Positions 20,767-32,212 of a stretch of DNA of 64,000 nt are shown here, piece after piece. The DNA comes from Neckera pumila. Lineage: Eukaryota; Streptophyta; Bryopsida; Hypnales; Neckeraceae. Both the position numbers and the translations under genes were made by a program. Under the pieces are notes generated by a model. That model saw nothing but the letters and a program-made list of their open reading frames with translations, was not told the DNA's origin and made no database searches. Each line of letters starts with the position of its first letter. The first letter of the stretch is position 1. The DNA lies in contig OZ018411.1 in assembly GCA_963969595.1 (NCBI GenBank), positions 3,660,501 to 3,724,500 on the forward strand, written 5' to 3'.

Positions 20767-21540
20767 GAGCATTGGCACCTTCTCATGGAAAATTTGACTC
20801 ACCAAATGTCTCATTACGGGCTCTACAAATCTCTTTCTTGATTCCTCTTGCTAAGTCCCCATTGGAAGGCGGAACATGTATATTACTATTCTCAAAGTCA
20901 AGGCTACTATTCATGCCACCATTATTGCTTGTCCAATGAGTTGTTAGAATGGTGAGATTTCAACTACAAATCCTAAATTGAGGGGCACGGAAAGGGTGAT
21001 GAACAACATGGGAGGATGTCATGCCAAGCACATTGTTTAGCAAGCCCGGGCTCCTCTAAGGTAGAAGCACCAGTTCTCGACCACGCCCAGTACCCAACTT
21101 GTAGGGTGCGCTATTTCCAACCTTAGGCTAGAAATCAGGCTTGAGTCTTGTTTTTTTGTCCTTTTCAAAGTTGGGACTAATATGGTTATGACACATGTCC
21201 CGAAGTAGTGAGCATCCTTGACGATCGGAATTGGAAGACTCTAGACTTTGTCTACTAGTGAAATGCACTTTTTGGCTCCCAAAATTCACTGTAATTTCAA
21301 TTTTTGGGAATTAAATTCTGAAAATTTTGCAATCTCCATATTTCCTATCTTCCTACATGGGAAAAATTTCCACCACCTCATATTGCGCACAATCTGCTCC
21401 AGAACTCCTTAAATGATTGACTATTGGTGCTTCTACCTTATTCCTTTGATAAGCACATGGTGTGTAGAAAAAGTAGCTCAGCCTTGGCCATTTGCCTTTC
21501 AAGTTCCAACCATCTCTTCCATGCCACAATGCGAATGCTC
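20767..21540. mobile_element. PIF/Harbinger-like element (TTA target duplication)
   Basis: The ends are GAGCATTGGCA and the complement of TGCGAATGCTC, with TTA directly outside on both sides (20764-20766, 21541-21543). At 774 bp it is the longest of the three GRGCAT-ended elements here. No ORF long enough for a transposase or Myb-like partner. Confidence 0.55.
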
Positions 21541-21543
21541 TTA

Positions 21544-22565
21544 TAATATGCAATAAGAGAGGTTGTACTTTGAAGCATTTATTTGTGAAGAGTAGTTGGA
21601 GGCCCCACAGTGAGCGGCTGTGTTAACCAAAGTTTAATACATAACCTCTTCAACTGCGTAAACCACCACTGGGATTTGTCCTGTTCAAAAGGCGAGCGAA
21701 TTCTGAGCCGTAATGCTCGCGGGCAAAACTGTGTAATTGGGCATTACAGATTTTTCATCCAAATCAGATATTTCATCCGAGAAAATATGTTGCCCAGTGG
21801 TCGTTTATGCCGGGCAATGACCCTTGTCGTCGGGAATTTTGCCAAAAAAAGGGTCTCCTTGTCGGGCTCCACTCTCCTCATCTGTCCTTTTTTTGGCGAA
21901 ATTCCCTCCTTCTCGAGCATTGTTCTATATATAAACCTCTCTTAGTGCATAGTCCCAACACTATGCACAAGGAGAGGTTCTACTGTAGTTGGATTTTGCT
22001 TATTACTTGTAACCCATTGCAGAAAGGTCCACCACTTGTCTAGTGAGATAGAGCCTTTGCAAGTATAATTGCTGTGGAGTCTAGACCAGGTTTTTTTTTT
22101 CATGTTTAATCAAGTGTCAAAGTGGCGATATTGAATGTTATAGTGGTGCTCCAAATTTCAACATTCATCCACATATTGGTTAGAAATATCATATTAAAAC
22201 ATATCACATATCTGTAATTCAATTTCCATCCATAGTCTGACAATTTCATCCAAGATTTTTTTTTTATTTGAAGTTTTTTGGCGATTTTCCACCTTTTTAG
22301 TACCATTTTTTTCTATAGGCGTGGTGCCAGGCCGTAAAATTTGGTGCAATTTTGCACCAAATTGCTGGAAAAAACAACATTGGTTTGGACACGCATTTGA
22401 TGGCTTTTGTCAGCACCCGGTTACGTAAAACAGACGCTCCAAAGCAGAGCTGCCAATCCCAAACTCACCAAAAGGCAAACAAATCATTACCTTTTCAAGT
22501 ACATCAATTTTGCAGAGTAGTAATATGTTAGTGTCTGTGCAGGTACTGTAGTGTAATATAATTCC
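21544..22565. other. Stretch without gene; short hairpin
   Basis: An inverted pair AACCTCTCTTAGTGCATAG / CTATGCACAAGGAGAGGTT lies at about 21934-21986, with a TATA-like TATATATAA just before it. The plus-strand frame 21610-21945 resembles nothing I know. Possibly a decayed element; no boundaries found. Confidence 0.35.
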
Positions 22566-22568
22566 TAA

Positions 22569-22911
22569 GAGCATCTCATGCACCCCTCCGAAGAACCCTT
22601 CCCCTCTAATTTTTGGATGATAAGCAATCAATTCTAGTGTATTTCATAGTATATTTTTGCTTTCCCCTTCAAGTAAGGCCATATTTGAAGGGGTCACTAT
22701 CCCCTCTATACGCTATATACTCTCTTGGATTAACAAGTTGTCATAATAAATGATTGCTTACTTATTGCTTTTGCAAATTCTATGACTTTTGATTTGTTGG
22801 AAGTATATTTTAGGGAGTTGCACTATTGGAGATACAAGTGGCCATCCCCTTTACATTAGATGGATCTAGATTGAAGGAGCCTAGCTATTTGGAGGGCTGC
22901 AGGAGATGCTC
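22569..22911. mobile_element. PIF/Harbinger-like MITE (TAA target duplication)
   Basis: 343 bp. The left end GAGCATCTCATGCACCCCTCC is matched by the complement of GGAGGGCTGCAGGAGATGCTC at the right, with two mismatches in 21. TAA is directly repeated at 22566-22568 and 22912-22914. It is the best-preserved member of the GRGCATC group in the window. Confidence 0.7.
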
Positions 22912-22914
22912 TAA

Positions 22915-24084
22915 CATAACTTCACTGGATGTGGAGGTCAAGGTGATATTATTATAGAATAGGTGATGTTCAAGACGCATGTCTATGTATCTAGACTAAA
23001 ATGAATAAGTAGTCAATTAGGGTTATCACTTTGGGAAGGGAAAAGTTAGGTCTCTGTAGTATTGTACAACCCCATTAGAAGTACTAGGGTTTGTCACACC
23101 TTCTCAAAGAACGAAATTTCTATAAAGAATACGAAGTTGTGGAGAGAAAAGTGAAAAGCCAATGAGGAGCTTTTTTCATGAAGAAGGTGTGATACCCATT
23201 TTGTTGGTGTGGAGAATGAAAATGGAGAGTGGAGATTGAGATTTACTAGCACAAATTATGAAGCTTTCGAATGTGCAGAACTCAGGATGCAAAATGCACA
23301 ATGAACACATAGAACGCGTAGAACTTGGGGTGTAGAAAAAACAAAATGCAGTATGCAAGATGAAAGTGAGAAGCGGAATAGTGAAAACTTCACATGCAAA
23401 ATCTTATTCACATCCATTCTTCACTTCTGGAGGAGAATAATTTCCATTCTCAACCTTCAAAGAGTGGACCTTTTGCAAGCTTTTGCAATCCAATAAGAGA
23501 GTACCACGTTTCCATTCTTTGAAGATTGGGTATGGGGAGAAGAAGGTATAACAACCCCTATTCTTATCAACAAGAGTTGATTCTATAGTTGATTTCTATA
23601 TTGATTCCATTAGAGAAAATTTGGAGCCTTCAAAAGGCTGTTCCACAATCCTTGGAGGTCCCCATGGATTGTTTTTTTGGGCTCGAGAATTAATTTCCCT
23701 TATACACGTCAACCTATAGTTCTGTTGTCAGATGATCGGCATTAGTTAAAAATCCAAAAACAAAGGACTAAAAAATTAGGCTTAAGGTACTCTAATGCAC
23801 CTTAACCTTGATTTTTTAACACTTTTTAACACTTTTTATTTAACACCAAATTGTGCTAAAATAAAAAAAATGTCCCCATATTATCCAATGACCATTATTA
23901 ACCAATTATTTTTTATCCATCAACGTGTGAAGGAGTAACTTCATTGACATTTGGACATTTAGACATTTGGTGAGTTACAAGATGAGAAGAGGAAGTCTTT
24001 ATGGAATTGGGATTGTGGTAGTGTTCACAACCCATGTGGGATATGTGTCTTCACTCATTTGATAATTAAATGTATAAAACAATA
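22915..24084. other. Stretch without recognised gene
   Basis: AT-rich, purine-biased around 23150-23400. No ORF, terminal repeat or RNA gene that I can support. Confidence 0.4.
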
Positions 24085-24999
24085 TTGACCCCTAAAGGAC
24101 TAGCATGTGTTTTTTGGTTGTATAGAAATTATGAGCAGCTACGTGTGACTATAGATTTCCATATTTTGAGCTGAAATTCTAATAGAAGGTGGGCGCAAGG
24201 AATATCTTTCATATGCACTAAATTTCATGACATTTGGAAATATAAGTCAAAAGTTATGGCCTAATATGTTATTTTTTTTTGTAACTGGGCAATTTGGACA
24301 AATAAGAAAAAATCACTTTTTTCAAAAAGAAAATTTGAAATTGGTTTTCTAAAATTGTATATACGTGGAAAGCTTTGAATCATCCCATTTTGATCAATGA
24401 ATCAAAAGTTATGAAGATTTTTTGTTTGCGGGCAATTATCAATTCTCTACTCTAAAATAAACTTTGAAGTCCTTTATCTTACTCAATTTTCAATATTTTT
24501 TGGAAAAAATGAAATCCTAGAATGTAGGTTGTTTAGGACAACATTGCAACCATTGGGATTGGCAATTTTCAATTCTATAATTAAATTCTTGACAATTTAG
24601 TATTTTGAATCATTCTCTACTACTATCTACTTACTATTTTTTTCCTAAATGTTGGACAATTCCAAATGAAGTGAAAAATTTCAAGCATGTAGCCAACTTG
24701 TCTAGGAAAAATAATTCGAAGAAGCACCATCATTTTGGACATTTTTTCATTGAAAAGTGAGCTTGTGAAGTGCAACTGCCTAAAAAAATGATTTCAAGGA
24801 ATGTAAATGCTTATATCTTGCAATCCACGCGTTGGAAATTCTGAAATTTTTACCACATATTCTGAAGTTAGCATACTACGAGATCCTACGGTTACATGTG
24901 TCAAATTTTTTTTTCTTTCAAAAATTGGGTACTTGTACTAAAGTTGACAATTTTTGAGCATTTTCAATGAAAACAAAGTCATGGAACTTTAGGGATTAA
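24085..24999. mobile_element. TTAA-flanked non-autonomous transposon, copy C
   Basis: Same family and orientation as copy B, about 915 bp. The left target copy has drifted to TTGA; the right one is TTAA (24996-24999). The ends are CCCCTAAAGGAC and CTTTAGGGA. It abuts the start of duplication unit 3. It lacks the nested MITE found in copy A and so serves as its empty site. Confidence 0.75.
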
Positions 25000-25306
25000 C
25001 TACCAGGAACCATTTCCTCTTAGAGGAGGATCAATGCCTCTCTAGATGCTTGGGAGTGAACTTAGTTTTAATTTGTAAAGAATAATTGGATGAGTGGGAA
25101 ATTGTAAGAGTCATTGACTAGCTAGGAAGTTGCCATACTAAAGCTCCTACTTTTTGTGGAAGCAAAAGACCTCCCGTGTGTTGGTTACCAATATTGTGTT
25201 TATTCACAACAACATCCAAGATAGACATGCTAAGAGAATGTTTTTATCCTCTTCCAATCGACCACAAACTAGCAGACAACTCAAAAACTCGGATACTAGT
25301 TTACTG

Positions 25307-25571
25307 TTAACCCTTGAAGGACGGACCGGTAGCCATGGAAATCATGTATTGTGATTCCGTGTGACATCATCTACTTTGAAAAAGCCTAATACATTCATTG
25401 GAAGTCAAAGAACTGTTGAAGATCTTTCCTTCTTACTCCTAATACCGAGGATGAAAAGTTGCACTTCTGTCTTGTAGGGAAAGATTCTATTGGTTAATTG
25501 TAGGGAAAGATTCTATTGGTTAATTGTCATTCAAAGGACGCAGAACGTCCTCGGCGGCATTCAAGGGTTAA
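25307..25571. mobile_element. Short TTAA MITE with 12-bp perfect TIRs
   Basis: 265 bp. It starts TTAACCCTTGAAGGACG and ends with the complement of TTAACCCTTGAATGCCG. Unit 2 has the matching flank with one TTAA (8915-8918, ATATTAAGAACC), giving an empty site. The ends match the longer TTAA family. Inside, a 26-bp unit (GTAGGGAAAGATTCTATTGG core) is repeated twice in tandem at about 25472-25523. Confidence 0.8.
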
Positions 25572-25969
25572 GAACCGCAGGCTGAAGATGCTTATTACTC
25601 CATCAGGACACTTTCACATGCAGTAAACCTTTTCGAAGTTTCCTAAGGAGATGCACAACCGACGGAATGGAAAGTTCGGAGACAGACAGTCTTTTTATCT
25701 TCCATGTGGCCCCTCCGCCACCTCCACTCGGACCACCCCCGAATCTCCGTCCAGCCAGTCTGATACTGTAGAATTTTCTAAACAAAACGCTCCATTTCAA
25801 ACGGACAGTCTCTCACAGCCTCAAGTAGGCCTAGTGGCCCACTGATGAGAGCGCCAGGCACGGCACACTCCCGAAAGGCGTAGGCCACGAAAGATGGGCT
25901 GTGAATTTCGATCGAAACGCCGCGAGACGGACCCAATTGTTTATTGTTGTTCAATCCAAAGATCACGTT

Positions 25970-26260
25970 CTGTGCCGTTGACAGGATAGGATCACATATT
26001 CTATATTCTTGTTGAGCATGGAACCAAATAGTTTAATACTATAATTATCATAAAAAATTGGGTTGCCCCTCCCTGGAGCCTTGCCTGCTTTCACGGTAAG
26101 TGCCGAAGTGCCGGTGCGTTCTGCGTGATCGGTCTCCCACTCTACAGTAGAAACGGCAGCTCGTTTGCTTGCCTCTAATAGCAAGGCACTTGCTCCAAAA
26201 AGTATTATATAATATATTTCAAAATGCTGACTCAGATGCTTGGAGTCGCTATAAGAGAAG
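25970..26260 (+). promoter_or_regulatory. Conserved promoter block of F-box/kelch gene 3
   Basis: The shared blocks recur with small changes: TTGACAGGATAGGATCAC, GGAGCCTTGCCTGCTTTCA, GCCGAAGTGCCGGTGCG and CTATAAGA at 26249-26256 in place of CTATATCA. A leader of about 670 bases follows before the ATG. Confidence 0.42.
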
Positions 26261-26950
26261 CACGATCCTCCATTTCTCTCGTCGTCAATCTCTCTCATCG
26301 GTGTAGTTGGTGGACGCTATTCATAATTCTGAACTCCGGAAGTAAGATTTGAATTTCTATCCTACTAGTATTCCTACTTCTGCAACCAAGACTCACACGG
26401 AGGTGTTCAGAGGGGGTTACAATAGTCTGAAAATATTGTAGAGGTGGCATAAATTCCATCCTGCTCGTGTAGTTGCAAAGAGGTTTAGAGGTGAGCTAGA
26501 AAACCAGCTCGTGCAATCAAGAGAACTAGTCTCCCAGTTTTGCAGAGGGAGGCCTCGAACCTTAGTTTGAGTGATTGTAGAAACCAGTCTCTGAGATTTT
26601 GAGAGGGACCTGCTCTCAGAAAATTTTGTAGAAGTTCGTGTTCGAGAATTTGGGAGGTCGTTGGTGAGCTTGGCTACTAGGAGCTTTCTGATCCCGTGGA
26701 GAAGACTTACATTACGCTTGTCTAATATCACCGTGTCTTGAGTGTATCGCTTGGATAGTCCCTGCGTGTTTCGGTAACTTGAGCTCGAGCTCTGCGTGTG
26801 TCGTGAGCTTTCAAGCTACGCCATGAATTCTTACCTCCCTGCAGAGCGAGCATTGAGCTCGAACTCTCTCACAGCAGAGTAGAAACCCACAATCTGGTAG
26901 AGTACCACGATACCCAGTTTTTGAATCTCCGTACGAAAATTGCGTTCCCA

Positions 26951-28156
26951 ATGGCCGACTTCGTAGCTTACAACGAGATGATGAAGCGCTGCCGCGTTTC
27001 CACCGCAGAAGCGCCGCTGCCGCAAGCAACAGGCTTCACGTCCTGCCTCCCCGACGACGTTTTCCTCAATTGCTTACTGCGCGTCCCTCTCCAGTGTCAC
27101 GCCAATCTGCACTTCGTCTCCAAGTCCTTGCGCACTCTCCTAAAATCCCCGGAGTATTACGCGCAACGCCAATCCGAAGGCGCAAGCTCTTCCTTTGTGT
27201 GCATGTTGCAAAAATCTCCAACCGCAAGTGAACAAAGCGGCGCAGAAGTCGGTGACGATGCACAATCGAATGCTCTTGTACCTTTGTTCGAAATCACGCT
27301 CTTGGACGTGGAACAAGCAACATGGGAGCGGTTGCCAGCAATTCCAGGCTTAGCAGGCGGCTTGCCGACGTTCTCCAAGCTCATGCGCGTTGGTAGGGAG
27401 CTGGTAGTGATGGGCGGGTGGTGGCCAAGCACTTGGACGCCTTCCGTTTCTGTGTTTATTTACAATTTTGGGACGCAAAAATGGCGACAGGGGAAGGATA
27501 TGCCGAACGTGCGCTCGTTCTTCGCGTGCGGCGTGGTCGGGTCGAAGGTCCTCCTCGCGGGCGGACACGACGGCGACAAGAAAGCGCTGAACTCGTTGGA
27601 ATCTTACGATGTGGAAACCAACTCGTGGACGTCGTTGCGTAGCATGAGCTTCGAGCGCGACGAGCCGACGGGCGTCATCATCGATGGCCAATTTTATGTT
27701 GTGAGTGGATATGAGAGCGTCGCGCAAGGGGTGTTTACCGCCAGTGCGGAAATCTACGATCCGGAGACGAATTCTTGGCGAGTTTTGGAGAATATGTGGA
27801 CGCCGACGGACGGTGGAGACGTCCTTGCGAATCCGACGTCTTTGGCGGCGCTGAAGGGAAGCGTGTACGCCGTTCATGGACTAGAAGTGTTGATGTACGA
27901 TTTTGAACGACATTCTTGGACGGTGATGGCGAAGATGCCGGAAGACTGCGAGAAAGGGGAGATGACGTCGCCGTCTATTGCGGCAACGGGGACTGAGCTG
28001 GTGATCACGGGTCTCGTGAAGAGAAACGAATCGACTTCGTTGCGAACCTTGAAGCTGACCCCGCCTGTGAAGAACGGGAAGCCGCAGTGGGAGACTGTTG
28101 CTTGTAGTGAGCAGTATCTTAGCCTGGCGCAAACGTCGTGCGCGTTCGATTTGTAG
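26951..28156 (+). CDS. F-box/kelch-repeat protein (KMD/SAGL1-like), copy 3
   Basis: 401 aa in a single exon. The F-box and kelch blades lie as in copy 1 and the C-terminus (LSLAQTSCAFDL) is identical. It differs by a net four extra residues between the F-box and the first blade (DDAQSNALVPLFE in place of DEGREPVLG), and by scattered substitutions such as FERHSW for SERNSW in the last blades. The frame is fully open, promoter and leader are conserved, and most differences look conservative, so the gene is probably functional. The ATG at 26951 has the context CCCAATGGC; the longer frame begins at a TTG and is not preferred. The protein presumably acts in an SCF complex; its target is not deducible. 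Confidence 0.9.
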   Translation: MADFVAYNEMMKRCRVSTAEAPLPQATGFTSCLPDDVFLNCLLRVPLQCHANLHFVSKSLRTLLKSPEYYAQRQSEGASSSFVCMLQKSPTASEQSGAEVGDDAQSNALVPLFEITLLDVEQATWERLPAIPGLAGGLPTFSKLMRVGRELVVMGGWWPSTWTPSVSVFIYNFGTQKWRQGKDMPNVRSFFACGVVGSKVLLAGGHDGDKKALNSLESYDVETNSWTSLRSMSFERDEPTGVIIDGQFYVVSGYESVAQGVFTASAEIYDPETNSWRVLENMWTPTDGGDVLANPTSLAALKGSVYAVHGLEVLMYDFERHSWTVMAKMPEDCEKGEMTSPSIAATGTELVITGLVKRNESTSLRTLKLTPPVKNGKPQWETVACSEQYLSLAQTSCAFDL

Positions 28157-28259
28157 CGTTTTCGGCACCGGTTGCACCGGTTTAGAGCTTAGGGATCGGA
28201 GAGAAGTAGTAGTTGTACACTATGTAAAGTAGCCGCATACAAGTGGGAGGCTTTTTGTT

Positions 28260-29340
28260 GCCTCTCCTGGTGCGTTCTATCAGGAGCTTCTATGGTAACG
28301 GCGTCTGTGCTGCGCTGTGCCTTTTTTCGTGCTGTACCGTATTGTACTGGAAGACGTGGTGTTCTTGCACTCTTTCTTATTAAAGCAACTGATCTTTTTC
28401 GAATTGAAAGTGCAGCTTAATTGATCTCTGAATGCCTGTTTCTTGTGTGCGTTTTTAGCTGGGTTGCATGGCAATTGTGCGTGTTGGATGAAGTGAAGAG
28501 GTCAGTTTTTGTAAGCATGGATGCATTTCGTTCGAAATTGGAACTCTGATTAAGGGCTTCAGAATACGAGAGACGTTCTTGGTTGCCACTCCTGGTCGTT
28601 CAATCAGGAGCTTCAAGCGCAACTACGTTTGTGGATTTCCCAGTACACTGGAAATTGGGGAGCATTGCAATCTATCCTTTCAGCACCTGATCTTTTTCCT
28701 GAGTTATAGTTGTATCTCCGTCACTGGATGCCTCTCTCTGGTGTCCATTTTGAGCTGGATCGCATGGGAATCTTGCGAGTTCGATGAATTGAAGGTCAGT
28801 TTTGTATGCTTTGAGCGCAACTCCGCAGTCTAATTCGAAATTCATGGCACTGCAACTCGGTTTTAGGGCTTCAATCCGAGAGACACCGTTGTTGCCTTTG
28901 CTGATGCTTCAATCAGGAGCTTTAATCGCAATTTCGTTTTTCTCTTTCCCAGTGGTACACTGGATAATGTGTAGCTCTGCAGTCAATCCTTTTAGCAACT
29001 GATCTTATTTCCGAATTGGAATTGTAGCTCAATCCCTGAATGCCTGTCTCTCGTGTCCATTTTAAGCTGGAATCCATGGAAATTGTGCCTACGCATTGCA
29101 ACTCTGCTTCACATCAGGAGCTTCAGTCGCACTCAATTTCTCATTGCCGTGGAGGGTGTGGAGCTTTTGCATCTATCCTATAAGCTTGAGACTGATGTTT
29201 TTTCGATTTGTAATGGCAGCTCAATGACTGAATGCCTGTCTCTTGTGTCTGTTTGGAGCTGGATTTCATGGAAATCGTGCGTGCTTGATGAATTGAAGGT
29301 TCGTTCTGTGAGCAATGAGCGAGACTCCGCTGGATTGTGG
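28260..29340 (+). repeat. 3'-flank repeat block of unit 3 (4 copies)
   Basis: Copies of the ATCAGGAGCTTC repeat start near 28279, 28603, 28912 and 29113. Each runs through the GATCTTTTT..GAATTG, TGCCTGTCTCT..TGTCC and GAGCTGGAT..CATGG words. The spacing is uneven (about 324, 309 and 201), so these are diverged, not freshly amplified, repeats. Confidence 0.6.
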
Positions 29341-31035
29341 CTCTCTGTGTGAACCTTGTTGCACGCGCTGGGAATGATGGCTTGTAAAGGAGGAGGGACA
29401 CCGAAAACCCTCACTTTTTATGTCAGATCATTCTTAGACTCATCGAATTTTTATGTTTTCTTGTTGGCCACTGAGAGGATTTCACCGCATCAAAAAATAT
29501 TTCATTTGGATATTCCATGTAAAATTTATAAGGGATCAAAGTATTTTGGGTAGATGTCCCAAAAAAATTTCTTCAATGAAGATATTGATTCAGTGGATTT
29601 ATATCTAGTGAAGATGGAGCTTTTGGATGAGTGGTACATTTGGGTATCCTTACCTTACATTGTTGGAAGGTTTTAGTTGGTGCAGTGGTTAGGATGGTTG
29701 GAAGTTTTTTTTTGTTTCTTTAGAGAATTTGGTATGTTAAATGCAAAGTTTGTCAAGATTTCATTCATCATGCTTTGAATGGCATAATTTTTCGTTTGGT
29801 TGATCTTGCTAAATCCTAAACCTTGATGACATCCAAGCATCTTCTCTATAAAACCTTATAGTTTGATGAACATTTTTTGGTTTTGGTGCAAAAGATTCCA
29901 TTCTAGTTTTTAATAATTGTGATTGTCTTTGGCACGAATTTCTAATAGTGGAGTAGTATATGTACTCCTTCAATTTCTGGAAAAGATTTACGTTTCCTTT
30001 GTGTTTTACAAAAGAAATACGAGTCTTTTTTTAGAAACAGAGGTAGTATCATTTTTATTTTTGAAATTTGTTGTTTTGAATATATGATGGTCAAGATCTA
30101 TGAAACATAACATGGAAAATATGGTCAAATATCATCTTAAATCCATCTAAAAATTCATCCAATTTTATTGAAAGGGTTTTTTGCACCATTCAAAGTCTTG
30201 CACTAATTGCTAGTTGAGACAAAATGCAAAAGTGTTCCATCAGGAAGATTAGCCACAATCAAAGCTCAAGCACCTAATCTTTGAGGCTACCTTAGATCAT
30301 GGGAGGACCACTTGGTACTAGATTTCTTTGCTTTGTGAGCAACAACCCGACAAGGTAGACAGGTTCCTTAGGAAATCAATATTATTTGGCTTACATCACC
30401 ATTCTTTGGCTCTTGTCTTGACATAGTCATCACGTGAAGCCTGAAAAAACCCACGTGGGATATTTTCATGTAAATTAGGGGTTGTTGGATGTCAATTGTG
30501 CGGTACGTGTGTCATTAAAATCTCCAGGGGGTTCCGCTCTCAGCATTTCGTTGTTTGTTCTTGATCAATAAACTCTGACTTTCAAAAAAATAAATCATGT
30601 AGTAATTGAAGTAATTTATGCAACAATGTATTGGTTAAAGTGAACCATTTCTAAGCTATCTGTGAATTAAAAATTTATAATTTTTTGGCTTGATTCCAAT
30701 ATAAAGTGGTCTAATAGAAACAAGGTAGCAATTAAACTGTAGCACAAATTTGGATGTTTATCTTAATGCTAGAAGGATACTGAGGATTTTATTGCTACCT
30801 ATTGGAATACAAAATACACCTATTAGTTCAAAAACTGAATTATTTTTAAGTGAATACCTACCTATAGGCTTCTAGGAAGAGAGCTACAAGCTTAGGTTCA
30901 AAAATTTCAAAAGCAAAATGAAGAGCAAAGAGCAAAGAAATTAGAGTAAAGAAGAATAAGCAACAAAAAGTAGGAGATAAGTACAATGAGAACTGGAGTG
31001 GAGTTTGGAAGTTTACGTATTAAGAGAAAAGGGAA
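29341..31035. other. Stretch without gene; small repeats
   Basis: A possible Stowaway-like MITE lies at about 29963-30048: TACTCCTTCAATTTCT at one end, AGAAACAGAGGTAGTA at the other, TA at both edges, about 86 bp. Near 30520-30600, CAATAAACTCTGACTTTC followed by an A-run could be the 3' end of a retroposon. The rest is AT-rich and unrecognised. Confidence 0.35.
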
Positions 31036-31039
31036 ATCT

Positions 31040-31968
31040 AGTGCCTTTAGGGTCAAAAAGGACCAAGGTCTTTTTTCTGCCAAAAAACTCTCAAAACTGC
31101 CATTTCTAGAGCAAAGAGTAAAAAAAATTTAAATTGTTTTTTTTTCACATCTAACCATAGGATCTTACACCTAACTAGTACGAGAATGTGTAGAAACAAT
31201 TTCAGAATTTTTGACCGCACAGATTGCAAGAAATCTGCATTTGAAGTGAAAAAAAAAGTTTTTCAACACACTGCGGGACTAGATTTTTTGACTTTGAACA
31301 TTTTTAACTTAAATTTTTTGCACTACAGAGTTTTAAGCTTTAAATCTTTGTAGTGGAGAATTGAGTTGAGAGTCTAGGGAAAAAAAAGGAAATTCAAAAA
31401 AACTTAATTTTCATTCTTAAAAAAATTATTAAGTAGAAGTAGGTACAAGATAGAAGGAAAATCTAAAGTAATAATATCTTTTAGATGGAATTAAAATGCA
31501 CTAATCCCAATGGTGAGATTGTTCTAGTGCAAAAACTAAACCATGTGGAACTTTTTTCTTGAAAAATTGCAAATATTGCATTCCAAAATGAATCCTAGAA
31601 ATTTTTTTTTCAATAAGATGCTCTAATTGCCCAAAAAACAAGACTGTCCATAACTTTCTCATAAAAAATCCAAATGAAATGAATCAAAGCTTCTCAAATA
31701 GACAAAAATATAATCTATAAGGAAAAAAAAAAATTTAATTAACTTTTTTGGCAAAATTTTTGCTGCCCCTTCTCCCCTGTTTTGAGCTTATTTGGACATA
31801 ACTTTTGTTCTTGGGCACCAATTGAAAAAACTTATATTCCTACGAAGCTTATCAGTTATTCTATCTCCAAAAAAAAGTTTCAGAAAATCATGACAAAAAT
31901 TTAGCTCGTAGGTACCTGCTTGAAATCCCATTTGTCCCCCGAACGGACAATGGTACTTTAAGGGTTAA
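31040..31968. mobile_element. Diverged TTAA-family element, copy D
   Basis: The right end reads GGTACTTTAAGGGTTAA. The left part shares ACTGCCATTT and the TAACCATAGGATCTT word with copy A. The left boundary is not sharp; GCCTTTAGGGTCAAAAAGGACC may be a rearranged end. It has AT-rich non-coding content of the same length class as copies B and C. Confidence 0.5.
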
Positions 31969-31998
31969 AGCAATTGGCTCCATTAATGTTGCGCCCAT

Positions 31999-32210
31999 TA
32001 TAAAAAAACCACGTTTTAGGTGACAAGCCTTGATTTTTTCTTAATGGATTTTAGTGGACATTCAATGCAATAAACCTATGGTTTTGGTCAACAAAAACGT
32101 CCAGTATAACATCAATGTTGACATAAAAATATAGGTTTGTTGCATTGGACGTCCACTAAAATTTGTCAAAAAAAATTAGGGCTTGTTACCTAAAATGTGG
32201 ATTTCTTATA
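31999..32210. mobile_element. TA-ended foldback MITE
   Basis: 212 bp made of two near-complementary arms of about 85 bases around a short loop. The ends are TATAAAAAAACCAC and the complement of GTGGATTTCTTATA. A TAGTGGAC..CAATGCAA core occurs in both arms. The terminal TA may be the target duplication of a Tc1/mariner-type element. Confidence 0.65.
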
Positions 32211-32212
32211 GT

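Larger units (their letters stand above)
25000..29800 (+). repeat. Segmental duplication unit 3
   Basis: This third paralogous block contains F-box/kelch gene 3. It begins beside TTAA element C and carries a short TTAA MITE (25307-25571) at a place where unit 2 has a bare TTAA. It shares the far 3' tail only with unit 2, which suggests units 2 and 3 derive from a form that unit 1 either lost or never had. Confidence 0.65.
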
